Assembly (NCBI GenBank): GCA_964582415.1
Contig: CAZOSF010000030.1
Coordinates: 1-26,784, forward strand
DNA length: 26,784 bases
Reading direction: 5' to 3'
Source: CAZOSF01 sp964582415
Lineage (GTDB): Bacteria; Bacteroidota; Bacteroidia; Flavobacteriales; Flavobacteriaceae
Numbering within the stretch: the stretch's first letter is position 1; each line of letters begins with the position of its first letter. Below the pieces are notes generated by a model, which saw only the letters and a program-made list of their open reading frames with translations, did not search any database and was not told where the DNA came from. Below, piece by piece: positions 1 through 7,219 of the stretch. The position numbers were made by a program, and so were the translations under genes.

Positions 1-81
1 CGTGGGTGGCCAAAGGCACAAAATAAATACATTGCTGGGGCAATTATTTTGGGGCTTTGGGTGAAAAGACACTTTCCATGA
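1..81 (+). CDS. Possible C-terminal remnant of an unidentified gene, cut by the left edge
   Basis: Frame 1 is open from the first base to a TGA at 79-81 and encodes 26 residues with a short hydrophobic run (AGAIILGLWV) followed by a basic tail (KRHFP). That would suit the end of a membrane protein, but 26 codons is too short to prove coding, and the other two plus-strand frames close at about the same distance or sooner. I do not recognise the family. It is listed only because no other gene explains these bases. Confidence 0.2.
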   Translation, partial: RGWPKAQNKYIAGAIILGLWVKRHFP

Positions 82-119
82 TCCGCCTCATAAAGTCGAA
101 GTAAACGCTCATCCCCCTA

Positions 120-228
120 ACCCTCTTTGAATGGGAGGGTAACACCTTGATGTTCAATGCTTGAAAAATCCCATAAAATGGGAGGCATTGTTCACTTCCT
201 GTTAACAAAATGGGTTTTCAAAGCCCAT
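120..228. repeat. Cluster of three small inverted repeats upstream of parA
   Basis: Three hairpin-capable repeats lie in 109 bases. ACCCTC (120-125) pairs with GAGGGT (135-140). TCCCAT (169-174) pairs with ATGGGA (178-183) around a 3-base loop. ATGGGTTT (210-217) pairs with AAGCCCAT (221-228) with one G-T wobble. The 9-mer AATGGGAGG occurs twice as a direct repeat (130-138 and 177-185). No T-run follows, so these do not look like terminators. They could be operator sites for parA control or chance structure. The rest of the 82-268 intergenic region shows nothing else I can name. Confidence 0.35.
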
Positions 229-250
229 AATTAATCGTATTTTTAAAACC

Positions 251-258
251 TAAATTTG
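251..258 (+). promoter_or_regulatory. Candidate -7 promoter box for parA
   Basis: TAAATTTG matches the Bacteroidota -7 consensus TAnnTTTG exactly and ends 10 bases before the parA ATG at 269. No TTG-type -33 element is visible at the usual 19-21 base spacing. If used, the leader would be only a few bases long. An AGGA stretch at 260-263 could act as a weak ribosome-binding site, although Bacteroidota rely little on these. Confidence 0.35.
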
Positions 259-268
259 TAGGAATTTA

Positions 269-1033
269 ATGGGTAAAATAATTGCTATTGCCAATCAAAA
301 AGGTGGTGTCGGAAAAACAACCACTTCGGTTAATCTTGCGGCCTCCTTAGGTGTGTTGGAGAAAAAGGTACTGCTGATAGATGCAGATCCACAAGCCAAT
401 GCTACCTCTGGATTGGGTATTGAAGTGGAAGGTGTGGATGTGGGTACGTACCAACTTCTTGAGCATACCGTTACGGCTAAAGAGGCTATCATTCCTACCG
501 AATCCCCAAATTTGGACTTGATTCCGGCGCATATCGACCTTGTAGCTATCGAAATAGAATTGGTCGATAAGGAAAATCGAGAATACATGATGCGTACCGC
601 AATTAGGGAGTTGAAAAACTCGTACGACTACATACTAATCGATTGTGCCCCATCCTTAGGCCTTCTCACATTAAATGCACTAACTGCCGCCGATTCGGTC
701 ATCATACCCATTCAGTGCGAATACTTTGCTTTGGAGGGGTTGGGAAAACTCCTTAACACCATCAAGAGTATTCAAAAAATACACAATGCTGATCTTGATA
801 TTGAAGGTTTATTGCTCACCATGTACGATTCCCGTTTGCGCCTTTCCAATCAGGTCGTAGAAGAGGTGAAAAAGCATTTCGATGAAATGGTATTCGAAAC
901 CATTATTCAGCGGAATGTGCGCCTGAGTGAAGCGCCCAGTTACGGTGAAAGTATTATTAGTTACGACGCTAGTAGTAAAGGTGCCAATAATTACTTAAGT
1001 TTGGCACAGGAATTAATTGAAAAAAACGTGTAG
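269..1033 (+). CDS. parA: Chromosome-partitioning ATPase ParA (Soj family)
   Basis: This 254-residue protein is a MinD/ParA-type P-loop ATPase that binds DNA non-specifically in its ATP form and works with ParB to segregate chromosome origins. The deviant Walker A motif KGGVGKTTT lies near residues 11-19, with the switch I region LIDADPQANATSGLG at about 36-50 and the Walker B-like strand ILIDCAPS near 122-129. The conserved C-terminal segment RNVRLSEAPSYG is also present. Length is typical for a chromosomal Soj-like ParA without an N-terminal helix-turn-helix. The ATG at 269 is the natural start because it directly precedes the P-loop strand. parB follows after 6 bases, so the two are almost certainly one operon. 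Confidence is high from motifs and the parB neighbour. Confidence 0.97.
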   Translation: MGKIIAIANQKGGVGKTTTSVNLAASLGVLEKKVLLIDADPQANATSGLGIEVEGVDVGTYQLLEHTVTAKEAIIPTESPNLDLIPAHIDLVAIEIELVDKENREYMMRTAIRELKNSYDYILIDCAPSLGLLTLNALTAADSVIIPIQCEYFALEGLGKLLNTIKSIQKIHNADLDIEGLLLTMYDSRLRLSNQVVEEVKKHFDEMVFETIIQRNVRLSEAPSYGESIISYDASSKGANNYLSLAQELIEKNV

Positions 1034-1039
1034 GGATTT

Positions 1040-1759
1040 ATGGCGAAAGCAACCAAGAAACAGGCATTGGGAAGAGGACTGTCCGCCTTATTGAAGGATC
1101 CGGATAACGATATCAAATCGGTTTCGGACAAGAATGCAGACAAAGTCGTAGGGAACATTGTAGAATTGGAGCTGGATGCCATCGAAATGAACCCTTTCCA
1201 ACCCCGAACCAGCTTTAACGAGGAAACCCTCCGCGAACTCGCCTCTTCCATAAAAGAATTGGGTGTTATTCAGCCGATTACGGTTCGTAAAACCGATTTC
1301 AATAAATACCAATTGGTAAGTGGAGAGCGTCGCTTCCGTGCTTCAAAACTCATAGGCCTACAGACCATTCCTGCCTATATCCGAATTGCCAACGATCAAG
1401 AATCCCTTGAAATGGCTTTGGTGGAGAACATACAGCGTCAGGATTTAGATCCTATAGAAATCGCTCTTTCCTATCAACGACTCATCGAAGAGATTCAGGT
1501 AACCCAAGAAGAATTAAGTGAACGCGTCGGTAAGAATCGGTCGACGGTAACCAATTACCTTCGATTGCTAAAGTTAGATCCGATAATTCAAACGGGAATG
1601 CGGGATGGCTTTATCAGNNNNNNNNNNNNNNNNNNNNNNNNNNNNNNNNNNNNNNNNNNNNNNNNNNNNNNNNNNNNNNNNNNNNNNNNNNNNNNNNNNN
1701 NNNNNNNNNNNNNNNNNGATTTTCAACGTATCATGAACCTGATAAAGCGTGGGAACTAG
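1040..1759 (+). CDS. parB: Chromosome-partitioning protein ParB, interrupted by an assembly gap
   Basis: ParB binds parS sites near the origin, spreads as a CTP-dependent clamp and stimulates ParA. Visible parts are the N-terminal ALGRGLSALL motif, which resembles the ParA-contacting segment of the family, the ParB/Srx nuclease-fold domain with the CTP-binding motif GERRFRA, the segment ENIQRQDLDPIEIA, and a helix-turn-helix around TQEELSERVGKNRSTVTNYL. Sequence is lost from codon 193 because of 100 Ns at 1618-1717, and resumes with the last 13 residues (DFQRIMNLIKRGN), which fit a Bacteroidota ParB C terminus. Bacteroidota ParBs are usually near 300 residues, so the true missing stretch is probably longer than 100 bases; the reading frame carrying across the Ns is coincidence. 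The gene is most likely intact in the organism. Confidence 0.93.
   Translation: MAKATKKQALGRGLSALLKDPDNDIKSVSDKNADKVVGNIVELELDAIEMNPFQPRTSFNEETLRELASSIKELGVIQPITVRKTDFNKYQLVSGERRFRASKLIGLQTIPAYIRIANDQESLEMALVENIQRQDLDPIEIALSYQRLIEEIQVTQEELSERVGKNRSTVTNYLRLLKLDPIIQTGMRDGFIXXXXXXXXXXXXXXXXXXXXXXXXXXXXXXXXXXDFQRIMNLIKRGN
1618..1717. other. Assembly gap (100 Ns) inside parB
   Basis: Exactly 100 Ns, the usual placeholder for a gap of unknown size. The flanks do not share sequence, unlike the second gap in this window, so real bases are missing. From usual ParB lengths roughly 200-300 bases would be expected here, but anything, including an insertion, could be hidden. Confidence 0.98.
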
Positions 1760-2324
1760 GCTATTTCATATCCTCTTTCTATTGGGTAGCCTCGGCTTGT
1801 TTGCTCAAACAGATTCTCTTACCGTAAGTAAAGATTCCTTATTGGTTGTAAAGGATACTGTGGTAAACAAAATGGAATATGACCCATTAAGTCCATCGCG
1901 AGCTGCATTCTATTCGGCAGTTTTACCTGGACTCGGTCAGGCCCACAATGGGAAATACTGGAAGATTCCTATTATTTACGCTGGAATTGGCACCGGTATT
2001 TATTTCTACGTTCAAAATACGAACGACTACAACCGGTTTCGGGATGCTTATAAACGCAGATTGGCAGGTTTCACAGACGATGAATTTCAAGGAATCTCCG
2101 ATCAGCGATTGCGGGATGCACAGAAAACTGCTGGAAGAAATCGGGATACGAGTATCATCGTCTCTTTAGCATTTTACATACTAAACATCGTGGATGCGAA
2201 TGTCGACGCTCATCTACAGCAGTATAATATCAGTGAAGACCTTACCTTACTGCCAAAAATCAATACGAATTCACTGGATGTTCAGCCTAGCTACGGACTT
2301 TCCTTAACCTATACCCTAAAATGA
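1749..2324 (+). CDS. DUF5683 membrane protein
   Basis: A 191-residue protein of unknown function, recognised as a DUF5683 member by the core segment after residue 45 (DPLSPSRAAFYSAVLPGLGQ, then a helix IPIIYAGIGTGIYFYV). The N terminus is a likely signal peptide (HILFLLGSLGLFAQ). A second membrane helix follows near 135-150 (IIVSLAFYILNIVDANV). The chosen start is the GTG at 1749: an in-frame stop lies at 1743-1745, and no ATG occurs before the signal peptide, so GTG or a later TTG must be used. The start overlaps the end of parB by 11 bases. The stop overlaps the dapB start as ATGA, suggesting translational coupling. Position between parB and dapB is common in Flavobacteriaceae, but its role is not known. 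Confidence 0.85.
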   Translation: MGTRLFHILFLLGSLGLFAQTDSLTVSKDSLLVVKDTVVNKMEYDPLSPSRAAFYSAVLPGLGQAHNGKYWKIPIIYAGIGTGIYFYVQNTNDYNRFRDAYKRRLAGFTDDEFQGISDQRLRDAQKTAGRNRDTSIIVSLAFYILNIVDANVDAHLQQYNISEDLTLLPKINTNSLDVQPSYGLSLTYTLK

Positions 2325-3025
2325 AAATAGCACTATTGGGATATGGAAAAATGGGAAAAACCATTGAAAAGTTGGCCCTCGGTAAAGGGCATGAAATTGT
2401 TTATAAGCGATCTGCCAATACAGAAGATGGGGCGTTCCTTTCTGCAGATGTCGCAATCGATTTTTCAACACCCGAAGCTGCCGTGAAAAATATTAGTCTA
2501 TGCTTTGAGGCAGGAATTCCGGTGGTGAGTGGTACTACGGGTTGGTTAAAGGATTGGGAGACCATCATAAACTTATGTGAAAAGAGTAACGGAGGTTTCA
2601 TCTATGCGTCCAATTTCAGTGTTGGAGTCAATTTGTTTTTCAATCTGAACATCCATTTGGCAAATTTGATGCGTCCTTGGAAGGAGTATCGGGCCTCTAT
2701 CGAGGAAATTCACCATACCCAAAAGAAGGATGCCCCGAGTGGCACGGCTATTACTTTAGCGGAAGGTATCATTGAAAGCCAGGGTTTAGCAGGATGGAAA
2801 TTGGAGGCTAAAGAAGAAAATTCACTTCCTATACATTCCGTTAGGGAAGGTGATGTAAAGGGTACGCATCATGTTCGATACGATTCAATAATAGATTCCA
2901 TACAGATAACCCACGAAGCCCATTCCCGTGAAGGATTTGCGATTGGGGCATTGGTAGCCGCAGAATGGCTTCTTGGTAAAAAAGGAGTATTTACAATGAA
3001 AGATGTTTTAGGCCTACCTTCCTAA
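2321..3025 (+). CDS. dapB: 4-hydroxy-tetrahydrodipicolinate reductase DapB
   Basis: DapB reduces 4-hydroxy-tetrahydrodipicolinate with NAD(P)H in the cytoplasmic pathway to diaminopimelate and lysine. The 234-residue protein opens with a Rossmann nucleotide-binding motif (GYGKMG, residues 7-12). It also has the DFSTPEA strand, the GTTGW loop, and the substrate-binding region with the catalytic motif EIHHTQKKDAPSGTA, which carries the catalytic His and Lys. The C-terminal GFAIGALVAAEWL segment is also typical. It is at the short end of the family, as is usual in Bacteroidota. The ATG at 2321 overlaps the previous stop by four bases. The gene is probably part of the parA-to-wbqC operon. Confidence 0.96.
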   Translation: MKIALLGYGKMGKTIEKLALGKGHEIVYKRSANTEDGAFLSADVAIDFSTPEAAVKNISLCFEAGIPVVSGTTGWLKDWETIINLCEKSNGGFIYASNFSVGVNLFFNLNIHLANLMRPWKEYRASIEEIHHTQKKDAPSGTAITLAEGIIESQGLAGWKLEAKEENSLPIHSVREGDVKGTHHVRYDSIIDSIQITHEAHSREGFAIGALVAAEWLLGKKGVFTMKDVLGLPS

Positions 3026-3055
3026 TTGGGTGATAGGTTCATAAAATTATACGAT

Positions 3056-4675
3056 ATGACAATAACAGCTTGGTTCATTTTCTTTTTGATAGTTCAGGTA
3101 GTCCATTTTGGAGGAACCTGGAAATTATATGTTGCAGCCGGCCGTAAGCCATGGGAGGCACTGGTCCCGGTTTATAATGCGGTTGTATTAATGAAAATCA
3201 TCAAACGCCCTTGGTGGTGGGTGATTTTGCTTTTTGTCCCCATTGTCAATTTGATGATGTTCCCGGCAGTATGGGTAGAAACCATCCGAAGTTTCGGATT
3301 CAATCAGCGAAAGGACACGATTCTTGTGCTCCTAACTTTGGGGTTTTATACCTACTATATCAATTATACCCAAAAGCTGGAATATATTGAGAATCGCAGT
3401 TTAAAACCACGGACTTCCACTGGTGAGTGGGTGAGTTCTATTTTATTTGCGGTGGTAGCGGCCACGATTGTTCACACCTATTTCATGCAACCCTTTACGA
3501 TTCCTTCCTCCTCTTTGGAAAAATCGCTTTTGGTAGGCGACTTTCTATTCGTTAGCAAGATGCATTACGGTGCCAGAACCCCTATGACCACCGTGGCCCT
3601 TCCTATGGTACATGATACCATTCCTAAACTAGGGGTGAAATCCTATTTTTCAAAACCCCAACTACCTTACTTCCGCTTACCGGGGTTTCAAAAGATTGAA
3701 CGAAATGACATCGTCGTATTTAACTGGCCGGTAGACACATTGGTGGATATTCGCCCGGGTTTCATGAAAGGGAGTGTACAAAAGCCTATCGACAAGAAAA
3801 CCAATTATGTAAAGCGCTGTGTTGGAATTCCGGGGGATTCCCTGGAAGTGCGTGATGGTTATGTTTATATCAATGGAGAGAAGAACGTACTTCCAGATCG
3901 GGCAAAAATTCAATTTGCTTTTAAAATTACCTCCAAACGACCTCTAGTGATGGTAACAAGCGATGGAAGGCCTACAGGCATTCCAAGTCCGACACTCTAC
4001 GATCGCTTCAACATATCCGATATTGGGGTAATGGAAGTCAATCAAGACACAAAAGAAATTATTCATGTAGCTCATATCACCGAAGAGATCGCAGAACAGC
4101 TTCGGAATTTCCCAGATATCGTCTCTGTGGAACGCATGAAAGCATTGCCTGGGGCGGGTGAAGCTGGCATATTCCCATATAGCCCAGAATATCCCTGGAA
4201 TACAGAATTCTTTGGTCCAATTTATATACCAGAAGCAGGAAAGACGGTCGCGATAACCCCTGAAACCATTCCGTTCTATAAGCGAATCATCGAAGTATAT
4301 GAGGGCACGGAAATGGGCGTAGATCAAAAGATTACCCAGTCCGGAAGACAAGTACTTCTGAACGGTGCCCCTATTACCGAATATACCTTCAAAATGGATT
4401 ATTACTGGATGATGGGAGATAACCGTAATAATTCTCAAGATGCCCGCAGTTGGGGGTATGTCCCTTTCAACCATGTGGTAGGAAAACCAACTTTCATTTG
4501 GCTTAGTATTGATTCCAACAAGAAGGGATTCTTAAACAAAATTCGCTGGGAACGTTTGTTCACCACCGTTGGTGGTTCTGGTCAACCGGTGTCCTACTTA
4601 AAGTATTTCCTTATTTTGTTGGGAGGGTATTTTGTATTTAGTTTCTTTAGGAAAAGGAGGAAAGTCGCCAAATAA
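3056..4675 (+). CDS. lepB: Signal peptidase I with N-terminal membrane domain
   Basis: Membrane-bound serine protease (S26 family) that cleaves signal peptides from exported proteins using a Ser/Lys dyad. From the ATG at 3056 it is 539 residues. A TTG at 3026 would add ten poorly conserved residues directly after the dapB stop and is less likely. Residues 1-120 form a hydrophobic domain of the DUF5684 type (AAGRKPWEALVPVYN), with membrane helices around 4-20 and 53-75. The S26 part begins near 125: catalytic Ser about 153 in IPSSSLEKSLLVGDF, catalytic Lys about 253 in YVKRCVGIPGDSLEV, and the box GDNRNNSQDARSWG at about 454-467. About 190 residues separate Lys from that box, a long insert typical of Bacteroidota enzymes. 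A last membrane helix and a basic tail (RKRRKVAK) end the protein. Confidence 0.94.
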   Translation: MTITAWFIFFLIVQVVHFGGTWKLYVAAGRKPWEALVPVYNAVVLMKIIKRPWWWVILLFVPIVNLMMFPAVWVETIRSFGFNQRKDTILVLLTLGFYTYYINYTQKLEYIENRSLKPRTSTGEWVSSILFAVVAATIVHTYFMQPFTIPSSSLEKSLLVGDFLFVSKMHYGARTPMTTVALPMVHDTIPKLGVKSYFSKPQLPYFRLPGFQKIERNDIVVFNWPVDTLVDIRPGFMKGSVQKPIDKKTNYVKRCVGIPGDSLEVRDGYVYINGEKNVLPDRAKIQFAFKITSKRPLVMVTSDGRPTGIPSPTLYDRFNISDIGVMEVNQDTKEIIHVAHITEEIAEQLRNFPDIVSVERMKALPGAGEAGIFPYSPEYPWNTEFFGPIYIPEAGKTVAITPETIPFYKRIIEVYEGTEMGVDQKITQSGRQVLLNGAPITEYTFKMDYYWMMGDNRNNSQDARSWGYVPFNHVVGKPTFIWLSIDSNKKGFLNKIRWERLFTTVGGSGQPVSYLKYFLILLGGYFVFSFFRKRRKVAK

Positions 4676-5295
4676 TGATCCTGATCCATCCAACTTATTT
4701 TCCTTCGATTGCCCAAATGGTGGCCATCGTGCAATCTGATGGACTGGTATTTGAAGTGGAGGATAATTATCAAAAGCAAACCTATCGGAATCGGGCATAC
4801 ATTGCCCATACCAACGGAAGACTTTCCTTGAATGTTCCCATCAAACATTCCATCAATGGGGAACGACAGGTAACCAAAGAAGTGGTTGTGGAAAACTCGT
4901 TTCCTTGGCAAAGCCAACATTGGAAATCCATACAAACAGCCTATCGTACTTCCCCATTCTTTGAGTTCTATGAAGACGATTTGGAGCCGCTTTTTTTGAC
5001 AAAAGTGGAGAATCTGATGCGACACAACCTAGCCATTTTTGAGGTTCTCTGTGACCTCATTGGAATACCGTCACAGTATGATATTACGACCGAATATCTA
5101 CAGGAACCTCCTCAAAGAAATCTGCGATATTTGGTGGAAGCCAAGGGAGAAAAAAAATACAATTTAGAACCCTACTCTCAGGTATTGGAGGCACATCATG
5201 GATTCTTGGAAAATCTATCTGTTTTGGATTTGCTTTTCAATCAAGGACCAAGTGCTCTGGACTATCTAGAGCGCCAAAAGTTACCGTTTAGTTAG
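4675..5295 (+). CDS. WbqC-like family protein
   Basis: The 206-residue protein has the N-terminal signature of the WbqC-like family (LIHPTYFPSIAQMVAIV, then NYQKQTYRNRAYI and LSLNVPIKH), together with the HWKSIQTAYRTSPFFEFY segment. Members are found in O-antigen or other polysaccharide clusters and as stand-alone genes, and their biochemical activity is not settled. There is no signal peptide or membrane segment, so it is probably cytoplasmic. The ATG shares one base with the lepB stop (TAATG), suggesting translational coupling and membership of the same operon. Its 3' end overlaps the convergent phosphatase-fold gene by four bases, with no terminator hairpin visible between them. Confidence 0.88.
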   Translation: MILIHPTYFPSIAQMVAIVQSDGLVFEVEDNYQKQTYRNRAYIAHTNGRLSLNVPIKHSINGERQVTKEVVVENSFPWQSQHWKSIQTAYRTSPFFEFYEDDLEPLFLTKVENLMRHNLAIFEVLCDLIGIPSQYDITTEYLQEPPQRNLRYLVEAKGEKKYNLEPYSQVLEAHHGFLENLSVLDLLFNQGPSALDYLERQKLPFS

Positions 5296-6302
5296 CGCCA
5301 TCCCAATACTGCGAAAATCGGTTTGTGATCTGAAAATCCCTTCTCCAAAGTTTTAAAATCGATTAGCTCCAATTGTTGAGTTGGCAAGATAAAGTCGATG
5401 CGCAGAGGATACCCGTTGAAAAGAAAGGTACTTCCCAACCCATTCCCTTGTTCCTGAAAGGCATCGAGTCTCCCGTCCTTCAGTTTTTGGTAGACATAGG
5501 AAAAAGAAGTGTTATTAAAATCGCCCACAAGAATAGAAGTATATGAAACTTCTTGAGAATGTTTTAGTAGTTGCTCCATCTGAACTTGTTGCTTGGCAAA
5601 GTTATCTTTGAGTCGATTACTGATCTTTTCAGTACCACTATTTTGAATGAACTCCACACTCGGAAGGATCCCCATCGATTGAAGGTGAACATTATAAACC
5701 CGAACCGTATCTCCAGCTATGAGAATATCTGCCCAGATTGTATTGTTTGAGGTTTTTTCAAAATCAAGGCTTCCCTTTTTTAGAATGGGATATTTTGAAA
5801 AAATCGCATGTCCAAGAGGTGCCTTCTCCGATTTAAAATGAATGTATCTATGGGAATAGTCCTTGAAATCCACCTCGTGCTTTCTGTAATATTCCTGAAT
5901 ACATACAATGCTGGGTTGCTCTTTACCCAATAACGTATTCATCGATTTCCCAACACTTTTGGCATCATTTTCCTTTTCATACGAATTGAACAAATGCACA
6001 TTGTAGGAAAGTATAGAAAAATGCTTTGCAAAGGCATTCGGGTTTTCATCGGACGAGAATTCTATAAAGGCGTGGAAATGGAAATAGGCCCCCAATAAAA
6101 TCAAAAAGGAAAACCAAAAACGTTTCTTAAATCGAATCAACCAGTATAGGGCAAAAACTAGGTTTATCAAAATTAATGGGGAAACCGCTAAACTCAATAA
6201 AGACAATGTCGGGTATTCTGACGGTGGTAAATAGGGTAACACAAAGGAAACCAGTAAGATGATTGCGGCAAGAATATTCAACCCATACAGTAGCTTCCCC
6301 AT
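5292..6302 (-). CDS. Membrane-anchored endonuclease/exonuclease/phosphatase-fold protein
   Basis: With the ATG at 6302 the protein has 336 residues; a GTG at 6311 would add three. The first 80 residues hold three hydrophobic segments (about 5-25, 34-54 and 58-78), anchoring the domain to the inner membrane. The rest is an EEP metal-dependent hydrolase domain: LSYNVHLFN (metal-binding Asn about 101), IVCIQE (metal-binding Glu about 137), YNVHLQSMG, LVGDFNNTSFSYVY and the C-terminal FSDHKPIFA with the SDHxP catalytic His. The active site therefore looks complete. Substrates of this fold range from DNA to phospholipids and cannot be told from sequence. The gene is last in the minus-strand block, 32 bases after the second rhomboid gene. 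Confidence 0.9.
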   Translation of the reverse strand: MGKLLYGLNILAAIILLVSFVLPYLPPSEYPTLSLLSLAVSPLILINLVFALYWLIRFKKRFWFSFLILLGAYFHFHAFIEFSSDENPNAFAKHFSILSYNVHLFNSYEKENDAKSVGKSMNTLLGKEQPSIVCIQEYYRKHEVDFKDYSHRYIHFKSEKAPLGHAIFSKYPILKKGSLDFEKTSNNTIWADILIAGDTVRVYNVHLQSMGILPSVEFIQNSGTEKISNRLKDNFAKQQVQMEQLLKHSQEVSYTSILVGDFNNTSFSYVYQKLKDGRLDAFQEQGNGLGSTFLFNGYPLRIDFILPTQQLELIDFKTLEKGFSDHKPIFAVLGWR

Positions 6303-6334
6303 GAATGACACCTTAATTGATTGCGATTAACACA

Positions 6335-7219
6335 TTAATGATCATTCCCTGCTTTAAATAAAAAATCTTTCTCCTCCTTCGATAAGCTTTCATAGCCACT
6401 TTTACCAATCTTATCCAGAATGGCATCAATTTTCTTCTGTTTGTCCGATTTCCCCTCGTTTGATTTCTTAACCGCAGTTGCAGGTCGAGAAGCCTTTTGA
6501 TTTCTATGTACCTTGCGAAAGGGTTTCTTTTGCTTTGGCTTGAATAGGTTTGCTACCGAATCCATCAGTTTTTCAAACCAAATTCCGATATCCTGGCCTT
6601 GCATTAATCTTCTGGCATAGACATAACCGAAAATAACACCTCCCAGATGGGCTAGGAGTCCGCCAGCATTTTGAAGCGTTCCCAGTCGCACCAAATCCCA
6701 CAAAATGAGAAACACCGCAATATGCCATAGTTTAAGGTTAAAGGTAAAAATTCGTACGGGTGCGTTTGGAGAGTAGGTAGCACTGAAAGCCATAACAGCA
6801 CTTACGGCGGCCGAGGCTCCGATAAGGGTTCCGTTAAATTTTTCAAAGGCAGGGAATAGGTTGTACGAAAGCATGAAAAGGGCTCCTCCACTTATCGCTC
6901 CCAATAGATAGATGGTAAGAAATCGCCTTTCAGAAAATAAGTTCAATATAAAACGTCCAAAAAAGTACAGCCACAACATATTGAAAAGCACATGCCAAAA
7001 ACCAACATGTAGAAAACTATAGGTAATAATGGACCAAGGCTGTGTGATGAATTCCCCAAAAGCTTCTGGTAATTGGAACCACTTAATTAAGTTATAGGCG
7101 TCTAACCGAAAAAGAGCGCTTACGATGGTAACCAATAAAAATACAGCGCCATTGATCGCGATGATTTTCGTGAGGATATCTGCCGTTTTAAATTGATATG
7201 CCAAGCTTCCTCTATTCAT
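6335..7219 (-). CDS. Rhomboid-family intramembrane serine protease with C-terminal DUF6576-like tail
   Basis: Taken from the ATG at 7219, the protein has 294 residues. It has the rhomboid core of six hydrophobic segments, with HVGFWHVLFNMLWLYFFG in the L1 loop/TM2 region, the catalytic Ser about 136 in GTLIGASAAVSA, and the catalytic His about 191 in LLAHLGGVIFG. The motif reads GASA rather than the usual GxSG, so the second Gly is replaced by Ala while Ser and His remain. After about residue 205 comes a cytosolic basic linker and a short helical motif (KIDAILDKIGKSGYESLSKE) seen at the ends of many Bacteroidota rhomboids. The start overlaps the previous rhomboid stop by one base (TAATG). Substrate unknown. 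Confidence 0.92.
   Translation of the reverse strand: MNRGSLAYQFKTADILTKIIAINGAVFLLVTIVSALFRLDAYNLIKWFQLPEAFGEFITQPWSIITYSFLHVGFWHVLFNMLWLYFFGRFILNLFSERRFLTIYLLGAISGGALFMLSYNLFPAFEKFNGTLIGASAAVSAVMAFSATYSPNAPVRIFTFNLKLWHIAVFLILWDLVRLGTLQNAGGLLAHLGGVIFGYVYARRLMQGQDIGIWFEKLMDSVANLFKPKQKKPFRKVHRNQKASRPATAVKKSNEGKSDKQKKIDAILDKIGKSGYESLSKEEKDFLFKAGNDH

Noticed and set aside
3026..3055. Ten-residue N-terminal extension of lepB from a TTG directly after the dapB stop
   Set aside because: A membrane-helix start at the ATG at 3056 fits the family better, and TTG is rare as a start in these bacteria.
3944..4474. 176-codon open frame on the minus strand inside lepB
   Set aside because: It lies wholly inside the signal peptidase gene, resembles no known protein and has no plausible start context; it is a shadow of the real frame.
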